NCBI RefSeq assembly: GCF_019649055.1
Contig: NW_026570348.1
Span: forward strand, 304,511 to 368,510
Source: Paramacrobiotus metropolitanus
Taxonomy: Eukaryota > Tardigrada > Eutardigrada > Parachela > Macrobiotidae
DNA length: 64,000 nt
Direction of reading: 5' to 3'
The notes under the pieces are model-generated. The model saw nothing but the letters and a program-made list of their open reading frames with translations, made no database searches and was not told the origin of the DNA. The position numbers and the translations under genes are program-made. Each line of letters opens with the position of its first letter. Position 1 is the first letter of the stretch. Below are positions 42,201-52,225 of this stretch, in pieces.

Positions 42201-44173
42201 CTTTAAGCACACAGGTTCGGGAAATTGTTGCTGATACAGTGCACAAGTAGCCCGAACAGGGCAATCAAAATAAAAGCATCTGTGCATTCCGGCCTCAGTT
42301 AGCCTCAACCTCGGTTAGTTTCTAGTGAGTGTAGCCAGACCCGTAGCTAGGTCCGAAGGATGAAGGGTGCGCATATCGGCAGCGCCCGTTTTGAAGTTCG
42401 ATCTGCGCTAACTGCGCCCGTAGATTTCTGAGTCTACGCCAACTGCGCCCCCTTTATCCCTTTGCTACCGACCCGGCCCCCGTTTCACAGTCGACAGCAT
42501 GTCAAAGTCTACCATGGCACTGTGTGCCAAATTTCCAAAAGGGTTAAACAAATTAAACACGACACTGCACATGCGCCACGGGCTCACTGCTATTGGCGCC
42601 CGTTGCGTTTTTATAAAGTCCCTTGAATTTGCGCCCGCGTGCCCGTGCGCTAGTTTCGGACGGCGAATAAAAAGCCGAAGTTAGCCGCGGAGGGCGATGC
42701 GTGCGCCCGTACGCATACCTCCTCGCTACGGCCCTGAGTGTAACTGAGCAGTTAAGAAAAGACAGTCTCTGCAGTATGGTTTCGGCTACCCTGAGCGCAT
42801 TTATTATTACACAAAGTGATTTCAGATAGCTGACAATTCCTCCAAATGCACACCATGGCGCCATTTTTTAGTGCATGGATACCGAGAAAGAAATATCAAG
42901 AAAGAATGTGTTAATGTTAAGCAAGCTTAGACAGAAAAACAGCTAGCAGAAAGATATGATGGACAGCTAGGAGAAGAGCTTCGGCGAAATGGTTGAAAAC
43001 AAGGTTGATGACCTTAAGAAAAGGTTGATCAGAAAGGTTGATGACCTTTAGAAAAGGTTGATCAGAAAGGTTGATGACCTTTAGAGAAAGGTTGATGACC
43101 TTCATTGAGCGTCAACCATCAACCCGTCAACCTTCCTGCCGGCTACACGCGCGCACTCACGTTACATCCGAAGACCGTTGCATTTTTTTAATGTAGAGTA
43201 GAGCTCATCTGTAAAGCTATTGGTTTTGTTTTTGTTGTCAGCTAAAATACTGACCACCAAAGTGTCATAAGCTGCTGCCCACCGCAACAACCAGTGCGGC
43301 GGCGGCGGGTCAGTTTGCTTTCCGAGCAAGAGTTCGTTTGGGTCAGAAAAGTCTTCGCTCGACGGGAAAGTGGAGAGAGTCCAGTAAATATTGGCCAGCT
43401 CAAACGAAGTCACCGTGCCAACCGTAACTATGATACCGCACACCGTGAGCCGGGCTGGCAGCGTGGGGTGCGTCAGGATCCCTCCAAACGGATTGATATA
43501 GGCTAACAGTCGTCCACCCACGAATGCATTTAAAGTCCTGAAAATATCGTAAATTATTTATCTAGCTCATGGCTTTTCAATATTTTATTTATAACTAACT
43601 GAAATAACTTTAGGTTAATATATTACGGGATGGATTTCGATAGGTCCTGTGCAGTTAAGCCCTACCAGTCGCATATTTCCAGCACATTAAGCTCAGGTAA
43701 TTAGCTATCGCATTTGTCACCCACAATCCCTCGGCTTGATGGATTTCCCACCAGACCGCCGCAGATTGGACGGGTATTTCCCAAATACATGATGGGAGGT
43801 CAGCCCATCTGAGAAAGTGCAAAAATTATTAATGAGTCCATCCAGTAAGTGGCTGTTATTACTCAACTGATACAGTATCTTACAGCGCTATCAAGGCGGC
43901 GACAGTGATAGTAGTCATGAACAGATTGGTGCTGGTACGCTTTTTGGCTGACTTCAGCACGGCGATGTTGATCGTATTGCCAACGGTACGACAAGCTAGA
44001 AAGAATGAATAAACTATCCACTGAACAATGTACCGCCATAATTCAATCTTAAGCGCGCGGCTATTGGAATAGTGCGACTCGTAATCAAAGGTCATGTTGG
44101 TAGAGCAATTATACGCCAGTGATTCGTTGGTGGTCCAGTTCGGGGGAATGTAACAATCCAGTGTAGAGTTCAT
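39257..44173 (-). CDS. Class A peptide-type GPCR, four exons, large element in last intron
   Basis: Exon 1 (44,173-43,884) starts MNSTLDCYIPPNWTTNESLA with several N-glycosylation sites. It continues to TM1 (WIVYSFFLACRTVGNTINIA) and the loop RTSTNLFMTT. Exon 2 (43,808-43,666) carries WADLP, WVTNAIANYLSLMCWKY (TM2-TM3). Exon 3 (43,537 to about 43,165) carries RLLAYINPFGGILTHPTLPA and TM4. Exon 4 (39,676-39,257) carries TM5-TM7, ending with ANYTLNFFVYLAVSKEYRQQ, the TM7/helix-8 signature. Such receptors sit in the plasma membrane and signal through G proteins; TM3 and TM7 resemble FMRFamide/myosuppressin-type receptors, but the ligand is unknown. As I read them, the exon 2/3 junction does not keep frame, and the best exon 3 donor (GTGAGT at 43,158-43,163) follows an in-frame TAA. 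The gene may therefore be disabled, or use junctions I misread. Confidence 0.65.
39910..43146. mobile_element. 3.2-kb foldback-type DNA element with tandem-repeat arms
   Basis: Two long arms are inverted: 39,910-40,815 and 41,805-43,146 (the latter lengthened by the nested insertion at 42,336-42,736). Both start GTAGCCGGCAGGAAGGTTGA on their outer ends. Each arm holds two clusters of an 18-bp tandem word, AAGGTCATCAACCTTTCT: 39,950-40,060 and 40,535-40,720, mirrored at 43,000-43,110 and 41,930-42,060. About 1 kb lies between the arms, without a recognisable transposase. It lies in the GPCR intron between the TM4 and TM5 exons. No clear target duplication. Confidence 0.85.
42328..42744. mobile_element. 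Non-autonomous hAT-like MITE nested in the foldback right arm
   Basis: The 401-bp body (42,336-42,736) begins CAGACCCGTAGCTAGG and ends CCTCGCTACGGCCCTG, imperfect terminal inverted repeats of about 16 bp. It is flanked by AGTGTAGC and AGTGTAAC, an 8-bp target duplication with one difference. The left arm of the foldback lacks this segment at the matching place, which proves insertion. Eight-base duplications and CAG-type ends fit the hAT superfamily. No coding capacity. Confidence 0.85.
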
Positions 44174-44689
44174 TATGATGTTCGTGGATGACCTTTGCAC
44201 TTAAACTGTCGAGTTTTGCACGGACAACGAAGGAAAAACACAGTCGGGTGTACAGGATTCAGTATAACGCTATTAATATTTTTTCGGTACCCTTTTGGAC
44301 ACATTCTGGATGATGGATGAGTAAAGAGCGCAGCTGTATGGGAGCCATATCTGTTTACGCAAGCAAATCCTGGTTTTTTAAGCTAACCGTTTGTATCCAG
44401 TGAAATTGATGCTAAGTCTGTCCGGAAGTTCGACACTTGACGTCTTGTTGTGTCAATGACCAAGCTTGCGGAAGAAGGTTTTTGGTAAAAGCAGTACAAG
44501 TTCCTGCGTATGCGCTGAGCATGAAATGCGCTTTTTCGCATTTTCTGCTTGTCGTCTCTAGTTTCCCTATGACATGAAGGAAATCTACACTTACCTAATA
44601 TCCATCGTGCGCTACCCCATTACGTAACCCATTACACTGGACGCCATATTTATGGCGTCCAGTGGCGTCCACTGTGCAGTGTGCACTTG

Positions 44690-45480
44690 TCAGTGATCAC
44701 ACTATGATTCAACACATATTGATGCGTCGCGTTAGCACAAACGAGAAATACCGTTTAGAGCAACGACCTCAAAGATCCTTGCTACACTGCACTTGCACAT
44801 CATTTTTTAATTTCTGTATACCGCGTGTTAGCCCGGGATTAGTTGTTGCACTCATGCACAAGTAATGGCAACACAAAAAGCCTAAAAATTTCGGAATATT
44901 ATTGTTAAGTAGAAATTCCGCGCATAAAACATTAACATTTCTTGTACTTAATGTAATCCCGCGATACAATTTATCGCTTGTAGTACCCGACAACCAGTAT
45001 GCAGAACAGAGCGTAAAAAAAAATAAGAGCGCATTGTGCCGACCAAGCGCTTTTTCTTGGCGCGCTTTTTTCTTCGTGCATTGAGTAAAGAAGCAGAGGT
45101 TACGCGCAGGTTCTAATAGAAGCATAATTTATTCGACCCAGGCCAGATTGAATATGAGGAGACTGCTTTCAAGTTCTGATCTTTACACATCCAAGTCAGT
45201 TCCTGTTTGAGTAGAACGTGGGCTGCTGGCCGTGGCCGCTCATGCAGTGGGTGCAGTCACTGCAGTGCTACTTATATATATAAGCATAAACTGCGCACAC
45301 GATATGATAACTGCAGCGAAAACACAGGTAAAAATGTTACTATTATAAAGTTTACATCTTTGCGGGAGTATACAGTAAATGTGGAGTGGGAAAACAATGA
45401 TATCAGAATAAAGGCTCCAACCAAACGCTTTCAGTATTTTCAGTGTCATTGAGAGAAGTATGCGCAGATACTATATAGAT
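44690..45480 (+). repeat. Segmental duplicate of the GPCR 3' flank (second copy)
   Basis: A direct, diverged copy of 38,450-39,250. Short frames here are not conserved between the two copies, so it is noncoding. Confidence 0.75.
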
Positions 45481-45939
45481 ATAGCCCTACAGAGTAGTTG
45501 TGTTTGTGTAGTATATAGTACACAAGCACATTGTACACCAAAGATGATTAACGAGAAGTTATACCGTGTTCGTGGTCTGAGTGGCAAAATCGCTTGCGCT
45601 CGATGCGCGAAACGTTAATATCCGAACCCACACAATTTATAACAACCAAAATGATTATACCACACACCTTTATGAGAGAAAAAAATGTTTGTATGAAAAA
45701 ACCGAAAAAAATGATGTTTTTCAACCCAATGTTTCGAAATGTAATAACAAATTTCATTGATTCCAAAACAATTAAACTCCAACATAGAAGTGGGGCTTAC
45801 TGAAATAGGAAAAATTTGGTTAGGCATTGGTGTGATGTGAAGTTAGGTCAGACCATACTAAATGCAATCACAAAGTTCGAAAAATGAAAATTTTTGTTAC
45901 CCGACATCGTATAACTTCTTCTTAAAATAAAAATGCGTT

Positions 45940-46490
45940 CTGATTGTGACCTTTATGTATGCATGCCGGTTAATCCTGGTTTGGCATGGTCCGAACGCGG
46001 ACCGGTGACCGTTGCCATTGTCGCGATACGATACAGTGCGAGTACTGGCTGATCTTTTGGTGGAGTGTGAGACAACCCTCCCGCATCTGGTGGTCAGCAG
46101 CCGGTGCACTTGTTGTCGATAGTCCTTGCTGACCGCCAGATATACGAAGAGGTTTAGTGATAATTCGCCATCGATGAGACATCACACAGCGGTATAACAG
46201 CCGCGTTAGTGGGTGTAAGCGTAATACTCGTATATTACGCTTACACCCACCATCGCGGCTGCCTGTATATAGGCAGCCCAAAGACCTCGGCCAGCATTAT
46301 ACCGTTGGTTAGCAGACTGGGAGTTTGTGTGACACTGCAGACGGCGACGGTGCCCAATAGCAGAATATGGGAGTGATGGTGCGCTTATCGCAAGAGTCGC
46401 TGGTTTGATCGGAGTGGCTCCCACCTTTTTTTGGGTATCTTCAGTTTCCCTGTGACATGACGGATATCTGCTCGTAATGCAGCGCACTGG
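45940..46490 (-). pseudogene. GPCR C-terminal exon pseudogene (TM6-TM7), second copy
   Basis: A minus-strand copy of the terminal exon: CTTCGTATATCTGGCGGTCA GCAAGGA-type sequence near 46,130, and the 3' flank at 45,945-46,110, match 39,165-39,360. Recognisable residues are split among frames, and the TM6-TM7 loop holds a 42-bp near-perfect palindrome (46,209-46,250) absent from the sister copies. Decayed. Confidence 0.75.
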
Positions 46491-47782
46491 TTCTTCTGGA
46501 AGCGTGAAGTGCGTCGTGCGTTAACCAATTGCAAAGTCAACGTGATATGTTTCGTCCTTGGCACATATACAGAACGCTTTAGTTTGCTAGCAAACAGGTA
46601 CGGTAGTAGCCGATAGCAAGGCGAGAATTGCATCGGAAGTTGGTCAAAAAATATGCAGGGAATATGCCGGTTATATGAGGATTACATCGGTTTCGTTTCC
46701 ATAAGTATAGACAAACGGCGCCAGTGACCTTTCAAATTCATGCACTATTCATATTCATTTTCTTCGTACCAATCCATATACAGTAGCATGTTCTGACGGT
46801 AATACAACGGTAACAAATTCCGGCACGTAGAAGAACTATACAACTTTATCGGAAAGTGTAATTTTACCTTTGTACCAGCTAGGTATATAAAAAAGCGACC
46901 TTGAATTTTGTATTCCCTAAATACTAAAAGATATACTGTAACAGAATTAAAAGAATCTGTAACGAATATCTGATGATGTTCTGCAATTGCAAACCATGTC
47001 CTGCTATCGCCTACTCGTAGTCCTTTGCTCATTCGCAATGTTAATCGTTGATAATAAATGAACAAGTATTTCAAAACTGTAATTGCATTCTACAAAGTAC
47101 AAAGTATTTGTAATAAGCACCAATTTCGTCGCTTTAATTTTAATTGTTATTATCCCGTGTAAGTATTTCTGATATCACTGTTTAATTTTTCGTCCCACCA
47201 CAAGAAGTACACTCGTCAATAGTCACGAAGAATTTTCTCGTCAAAAGTTTTGAAAACGTACCGCACAAAACTACAACCGTACGAAAAAATCATTACTAAC
47301 ACGAAACAGCGTTATTTGTTTTATTAGTCTCATCACTTTCCCACGGCCTGGATCAGCGATAATATAAAGCTTCACAGAGACAACCAACCAAAAATCACAC
47401 GCGCTCCATCGATCTCGACGAAAAAACAAAAAAATTACATCCAATAAATTTTTTTTCCAGAAAACATGAAACAAAAAATCACGAGAAAAATCGTAGGACA
47501 TCTTTCTCAGAAAAAAAACAAGGGCACTTTCCTTTTTTTACAAAATCCCGGAGGCTGATAGCCCCTGTGGACAGCAGAAAACCCGCTGGACAGCGGCGAG
47601 GAAGGCATAATCGGACACATCACACATTCTTCGGAATCCCTTCGTCAAATAAATAATGTTCACTCCGAAGATGTGTGCACAATTCACACCGGAAGTCCCC
47701 TTGGATCACCACAAGGTTGTAATCAACAAAAAAAATCAGGTAGACGGAGGTGCAGTCCCCACAGGCACGGAATCATGCTCGA
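46491..47782. other. Intergenic stretch and 3' flank of the syntaxin-like gene
   Basis: AT-rich, with only short frames that I cannot relate to any family. It presumably includes the syntaxin-like gene's 3' UTR. AATAAA-like words are frequent, so the poly(A) site is not fixed. Confidence 0.4.
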
Positions 47783-48387
47783 TTATATCGTCGTGGAATT
47801 CGTGGCGTTGTGCGCCGTGACAAACACGGTATGGACTTTGGGCTGCGGTTGGGAGTTGATGTTGATGGTGTCGCCACCGGTCTTGCCGCCGCCGTTGGTA
47901 CTAGCGGTAGTGGCGGAACTGCCGCCGAATTTCTCGGCCAACGGAATGGCAATGGCAAGGATGATGATAATCAGCACCACGATGCCGGTAATAATAAGAC
48001 AAATCTTTTTCTGCAAAGAATAAATCATGTCAAACATACGTGCCTTCGCTTCGGTAAGCTACAGAAACATGTCGTAAATTGTAAGCCACTTCACAGATCA
48101 TGATATAAAACTAAAAGCATCTCAGAACCGCTGAAAATTTATGTCAGTCATTAAGCGAACAGTTACTGATACACTACCATACCGGATTAAACACCTCGTT
48201 ATTGCACGTTGTATTTTAACAAGAAATCTGAAACTGAACAACTATTTTGTGTTCGGATTAACAAGCTAATACGAACCCTTCTTGCACTGCTCTGATATTC
48301 CACAGCCTTTTTGGTCTCCACTTTGGCTTGCGCAACATATTCAGCCGCGTTGACCACGTTGTGTTCTATCCGATCGATCATTTCGCC
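47783..48387 (-). CDS. Syntaxin-1-like gene, last two exons (SNARE end, membrane anchor, tail)
   Basis: Exon A (48,387-48,277; acceptor CAACAG, donor AGG|GTTCGT) encodes [20 protein letters not shown] then [17 protein letters not shown], the C-terminal layers of the syntaxin-1 SNARE helix. Exon B (48,010-47,783; acceptor TCTTTGCAG) continues in frame with [20 protein letters not shown], the membrane anchor. The junction ARR|KKI is the usual one. Syntaxin-1 sits in the plasma membrane and zips with SNAP-25 and synaptobrevin to drive exocytosis. Most syntaxins end within a few residues of the anchor. This one adds about 50 residues outside the membrane ([10 protein letters not shown]...[12 protein letters not shown]) with Asn-x-Ser/Thr sites. 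Earlier exons are not found before the giant retroelement, so they lie beyond the window or are lost. Confidence 0.85.
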
Positions 48388-48949
48388 CTGTTGGATCGAA
48401 AATTAAGAATCAATTAAAAAAACATTAATTCAAAAAACAATTTTTTTTAATGGCGCACTACGGTATATGAGAGTGCACCACCATCAAACGCACCAATACT
48501 TACGTAACTGAAACAGAATATCGTAGTAAAAATTTGAAAGCGTATGAAATACTTATGGCGAAAAACTACTGAAGATTATAACAGCTAAGACAAATAAACT
48601 AAAGCAAAACATGTAAAATTTCCACTGCACTACGATTCGCACTACTCAATTACGAACGCCCCATGCAATTCGGCGTTCAGAAATCGACATGGTATCGACG
48701 TTTCCAGTTTCGAAGTTACAGAACATTAGCAGAAAAAGTGCAGTAAACAATTTCTTCAAAATTTATAGTGCACGTTTTAAATTCAGCAAAAGCAATTCAA
48801 AAACATACTGCGAAGTATATGAACCGTAAAGACGCATCCGATGGAATACCGGTAGCTAGTAAAAACCTGTAAAATGACTATACTGATAATCACCTAAATG
48901 AAAATTAAAACTCTACCAGCGTTAGAAAAAATCTGTTAAATTACTATTG
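48388..48949. other. Syntaxin intron sequence, no exon recognised
   Basis: AT-rich noncoding sequence upstream (in minus sense) of syntaxin exon A. I looked for the preceding SNARE exon (a MDMAMLVESQ-like end) and did not find it. Confidence 0.5.
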
Positions 48950-50099
48950 TGACAGGCAAGCACAGAGAGCTCACAGGTGACTTTATTGTACAAATAAAGT
49001 GGAGCAAATGCCGCGTGAATGCGGGGAAAAACACAACAAAGGCCAATGTCTGGCAGGAAAGTGAGCAGTCAAGTTGCTGCGAGCTAGTTCCAGAGCGTAA
49101 TGAAATGTAGAGAAAGAAATGTGCTGGCGGCAACGGCGTCACGCTGTCCAGACACACGGAATGTGAGTGCGCAGACTGGACTCGTATCCAACGCGAGCGA
49201 ATATACGCTGAGTCATACAGCGAGAGAGAGGAGCGAGAGAGCAAGTATGCTCAGTGAGTGCGCCCGCGGTGTATCCGCATAGGCGGAGAGTGCAGTGCAG
49301 CCACTCACGTACGTACAAGAGAGGGCGAATCAGCATGTGTGCAGTGATACGCATACGCAAAGTGGCGTATCTATCACGCAGGCTGTCGTGCCTCTAACAT
49401 GCCTCTGGGCGGGAATCCGAGCTCCTGCGAGGATGCTCAGACTCAGTACCGCACCAGCGTCGCACCTCTCCGGTCGACCCATGTGGGGTCGCCGGTACGC
49501 GTCCTCTTCCGGCGGGAGTCCGGTGTCTGTTGACCGTCCCATCCTTCACTTCCAGATCCATGAGAGGCAAGCAACTCACGGCCGCAAATCTGGAAGCCGC
49601 TCGGGGTTCGTTGTTGGACCGGTATTGCTTCTGTTAGCCTGGCATCTTGCTTCTGTTGGCTCGCGGAGAAAGTGAAAGAAAAGTAATGACGGTTAAACAG
49701 CGCGAAGTAAAAAGTAATAAAGTTTAATCACAATTCCAGTGAGCAAAAAGTAAATGCAAAACAGATCTGGTTAGAGATTCTAAGTAAAATACAATTCCGT
49801 TTGTTAGAAAATGTATAAAAATACTAAAAAGAGATCTGTCCGGGGTCTTATTCCGACTAGGATGACGTCCACGGGTCTTGAGTTTCCACGGGGTCTCCTG
49901 TCTAAGTGCAGTCCGGTATATCAGGTCCGGGGCGTCGGTTCCCGGGTTACCCAACGTAACCGGTAATCTCGTCCGAGGTCGGGTAAGCACGGCTGACACT
50001 TACGTCCGACTCGTATTCGTCCGTTCCGGAGTAGAGAGGCACTGTCGCTGTTGCGAATGCCGAAGCATCCTCTCTAATTAAGGGGGTGGACCAAGGTCA

Positions 50100-52200
50100 T
50101 CGGACCAAGGTCAGCCTACCGGTAAGTTAGCCGGCGGCAAGGGAGTTCGGCTAAGTCCCGAATTCCAGAAAGTCAGGTCGGACAAAACCGTACTTGTGTC
50201 GTGCGACTTCTGTGGTCGCCAAGTGGTAATGCCGATGGAATGTGGTCGGTTAAAACCGTTAAATCTGCTACCACGAGCCTGGGTGTGACTTCCGATACGA
50301 ACTGGCTCGAAGGTCCGGTCGGAATTTCTTGTTCCTCCATCCAACGGTGGTTTATCCGACCTTCTGTCGGTTGAGGATGGATATCCGACCTGAGGTCGGT
50401 TGTAATGTTGTCCGACCTGAGGTCGGTAATAACGCACCTCCATGGTCGACCTCGGTAACTCGTGTTATTTAGGCCCATGTGGGGCCAAACAAGTCCCGTT
50501 AGGTCGAATTCGTCCATTCCGAGGTCGTTTCCAGTTCCGGTCTTCAGTTTTAGTCGTCTTTCACCGACCTGTTATCGGTGACTCCTGATGTCCGACCTGA
50601 GGTCGGGTATGGTGTTATCCAACCCGTGGTCGGTGGTAATGTTATACGACCCGAGGTCGGTTACCACGTGACTGGTCCGTTCAAAGGTCGTATCTCGGCT
50701 GATCCGCTGGTGTTCCAAGCGAATCAAGCGATCCGGCGTTCCTAACCGACTTCTGTGGTCGGTTGGACCGGTTCTCCGACCTGAGGTCGGTAATAATGTT
50801 ATCCGACTGGAGGTCGGTTACTCCAAGTCCCAGGTCGATTGAGGCCGAATTCTTACATCCGGAAGTCATTTTCCGTGAATCCTTACGATGGCGTTTCCAT
50901 CCACCGACCTGTTGTCGGTTACTTCTCATGTCCGACCCGAGGTCGGTTACAACGTTATCCGACCCGAGGTCGGTGATTCCATGATTCCGTGTTCAACCGA
51001 AGTGAGTTACGGTATGCAGGCTCAAAGTGGAGCCATACAAGTCCGTTTCGGTGGAATCGTCCTTATAACCGACCTGTTGTCGGTTATTCCACTTTTTATC
51101 CGACCTGAGGTTGGACATAATGTTATCCAACTTGAGGTCGGTGATTCCTCATCCAGGTCGGTTCCGTCCGTCAAGAGGTCGGTTTCAAGCCTCTGGGCGC
51201 TCATCCGAGCTCCTCGAAGTCGTTTTCGGAGTAAATTCCGGTTGGTGCCTCTAACATGCCCCGGTTCGGGCTCGCGTTTTTGCCTCTGGACGGGTCCGAG
51301 TTCCGTCAAGTTCGGCGGTTCTATGGCGTCTGTTGGCCATTCAGCATGCATTCCTGATTACTTATGGCGTCGAAGGACTTCTGTGGTCCCTTTTAACCAG
51401 GTAATCTCTTTGGTTCGTTTTGTGCGTCGGGCCCCGACTTATGCCAGACTGCCCGTTCCCATCCCCATGCAGCATGCAACCTGGGGTAGGATCAGATCAC
51501 TTCGCCTCCCTGGTTGGAGTTTCTTTGTTCGGTTCCGCGAACCTGCGACGCCTTGTCTCTTCTGTTGGGGGAAGACATCGCACGTCCGCGGGGAATTTTG
51601 CTTTGCCGGTGACGCTGGCCAACTGGCCGTTACTGTTGCGGGCAGGTGGTCATCGCCATCGGGGTTAAGAGGGGTGCAGGTCGAGTATTCTAACTCGGTC
51701 TGCCTAGGGTGTTCCATTTGAGACATGGGGAAGCAGGTCGCGGCGGAGTCGTTGGTATGGTGGCCAAATCACCGTCGCTGTTCCTCTTCAGGTAATGGCA
51801 GCACGGTCAAGCCGCGCGTAGTCGTGGTCACCGGTGAATCGGTTGGTTTATCCGATATCCTCCGGGGGAGACTGCGGTTGGACTCCAGGTACAGGTTCCT
51901 GGTTGAGAGCCTGTAGGTCCGGGTTCAAACGGAGAATCCGTCCAGACTAAAATCGTAGTCAGGTGTCGCGGTTTGCGGTCACCTTTACCGACTTCTGTGG
52001 TCAGTGAAGACTGCGATAAAGCCATCCCGTTTGTAATTTCCATATGCTTCCGTCAGGTCGACGTCGGTTGGTCAATGTTTAGAAGGTCGGCTACCGTTGG
52101 CAGATCGACTTCTGTGGTCGATTCTAGGTAGCGGGTCATAGTTGACACTATCCGTTCCGTTGCGGTCCAATTGATTCCATGTTATTTAGGGACTTGTTAT
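50100..52200 (-). repeat. Cluster of CCGACCTGAGGTCGG-type palindromes in the element's 3' zone
   Basis: About 15 copies of a 15-bp palindrome or near-palindrome stand at 20-150 bp spacing. Exact copies of CCGACCTGAGGTCGG are at 50,385, 50,412, 50,592 and 50,776. Close variants (CCGACCCGAGGTCGG, CCGACCTGTTGTCGG, CCGACTGGAGGTCGG) are near 50,800, 50,904, 50,932, 50,959, 51,068 and 51,101. The half-site GAGGTCGG also recurs through the coding part of the element. Each full copy could form a 7-bp stem. No gene is seen in this zone. Confidence 0.85.
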
Positions 52201-52225
52201 CCTATCGGCCGTCCGTTTCTCGGAG

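Noticed and set aside
46745-47501. Minus-strand frames of 109 and 76 codons
   Set aside because: AT-rich and low in conserved features; they look like chance frames in the flank of the syntaxin-like gene.
49100-49680. Plus-strand frames near the supposed LTR
   Set aside because: Short, no homology, and in the noncoding end of a minus-strand retroelement.
48950-50110. A defined LTR with TGAC...GTCA ends
   Set aside because: The ends are suggestive, but the second LTR is outside the window and no purine tract is placed correctly, so I do not call it.
50385-50973. Hormone-receptor response elements
   Set aside because: The AGGTC half-sites face outward with a one-base gap, which is not the standard arrangement; they are better treated as element-specific palindromes.
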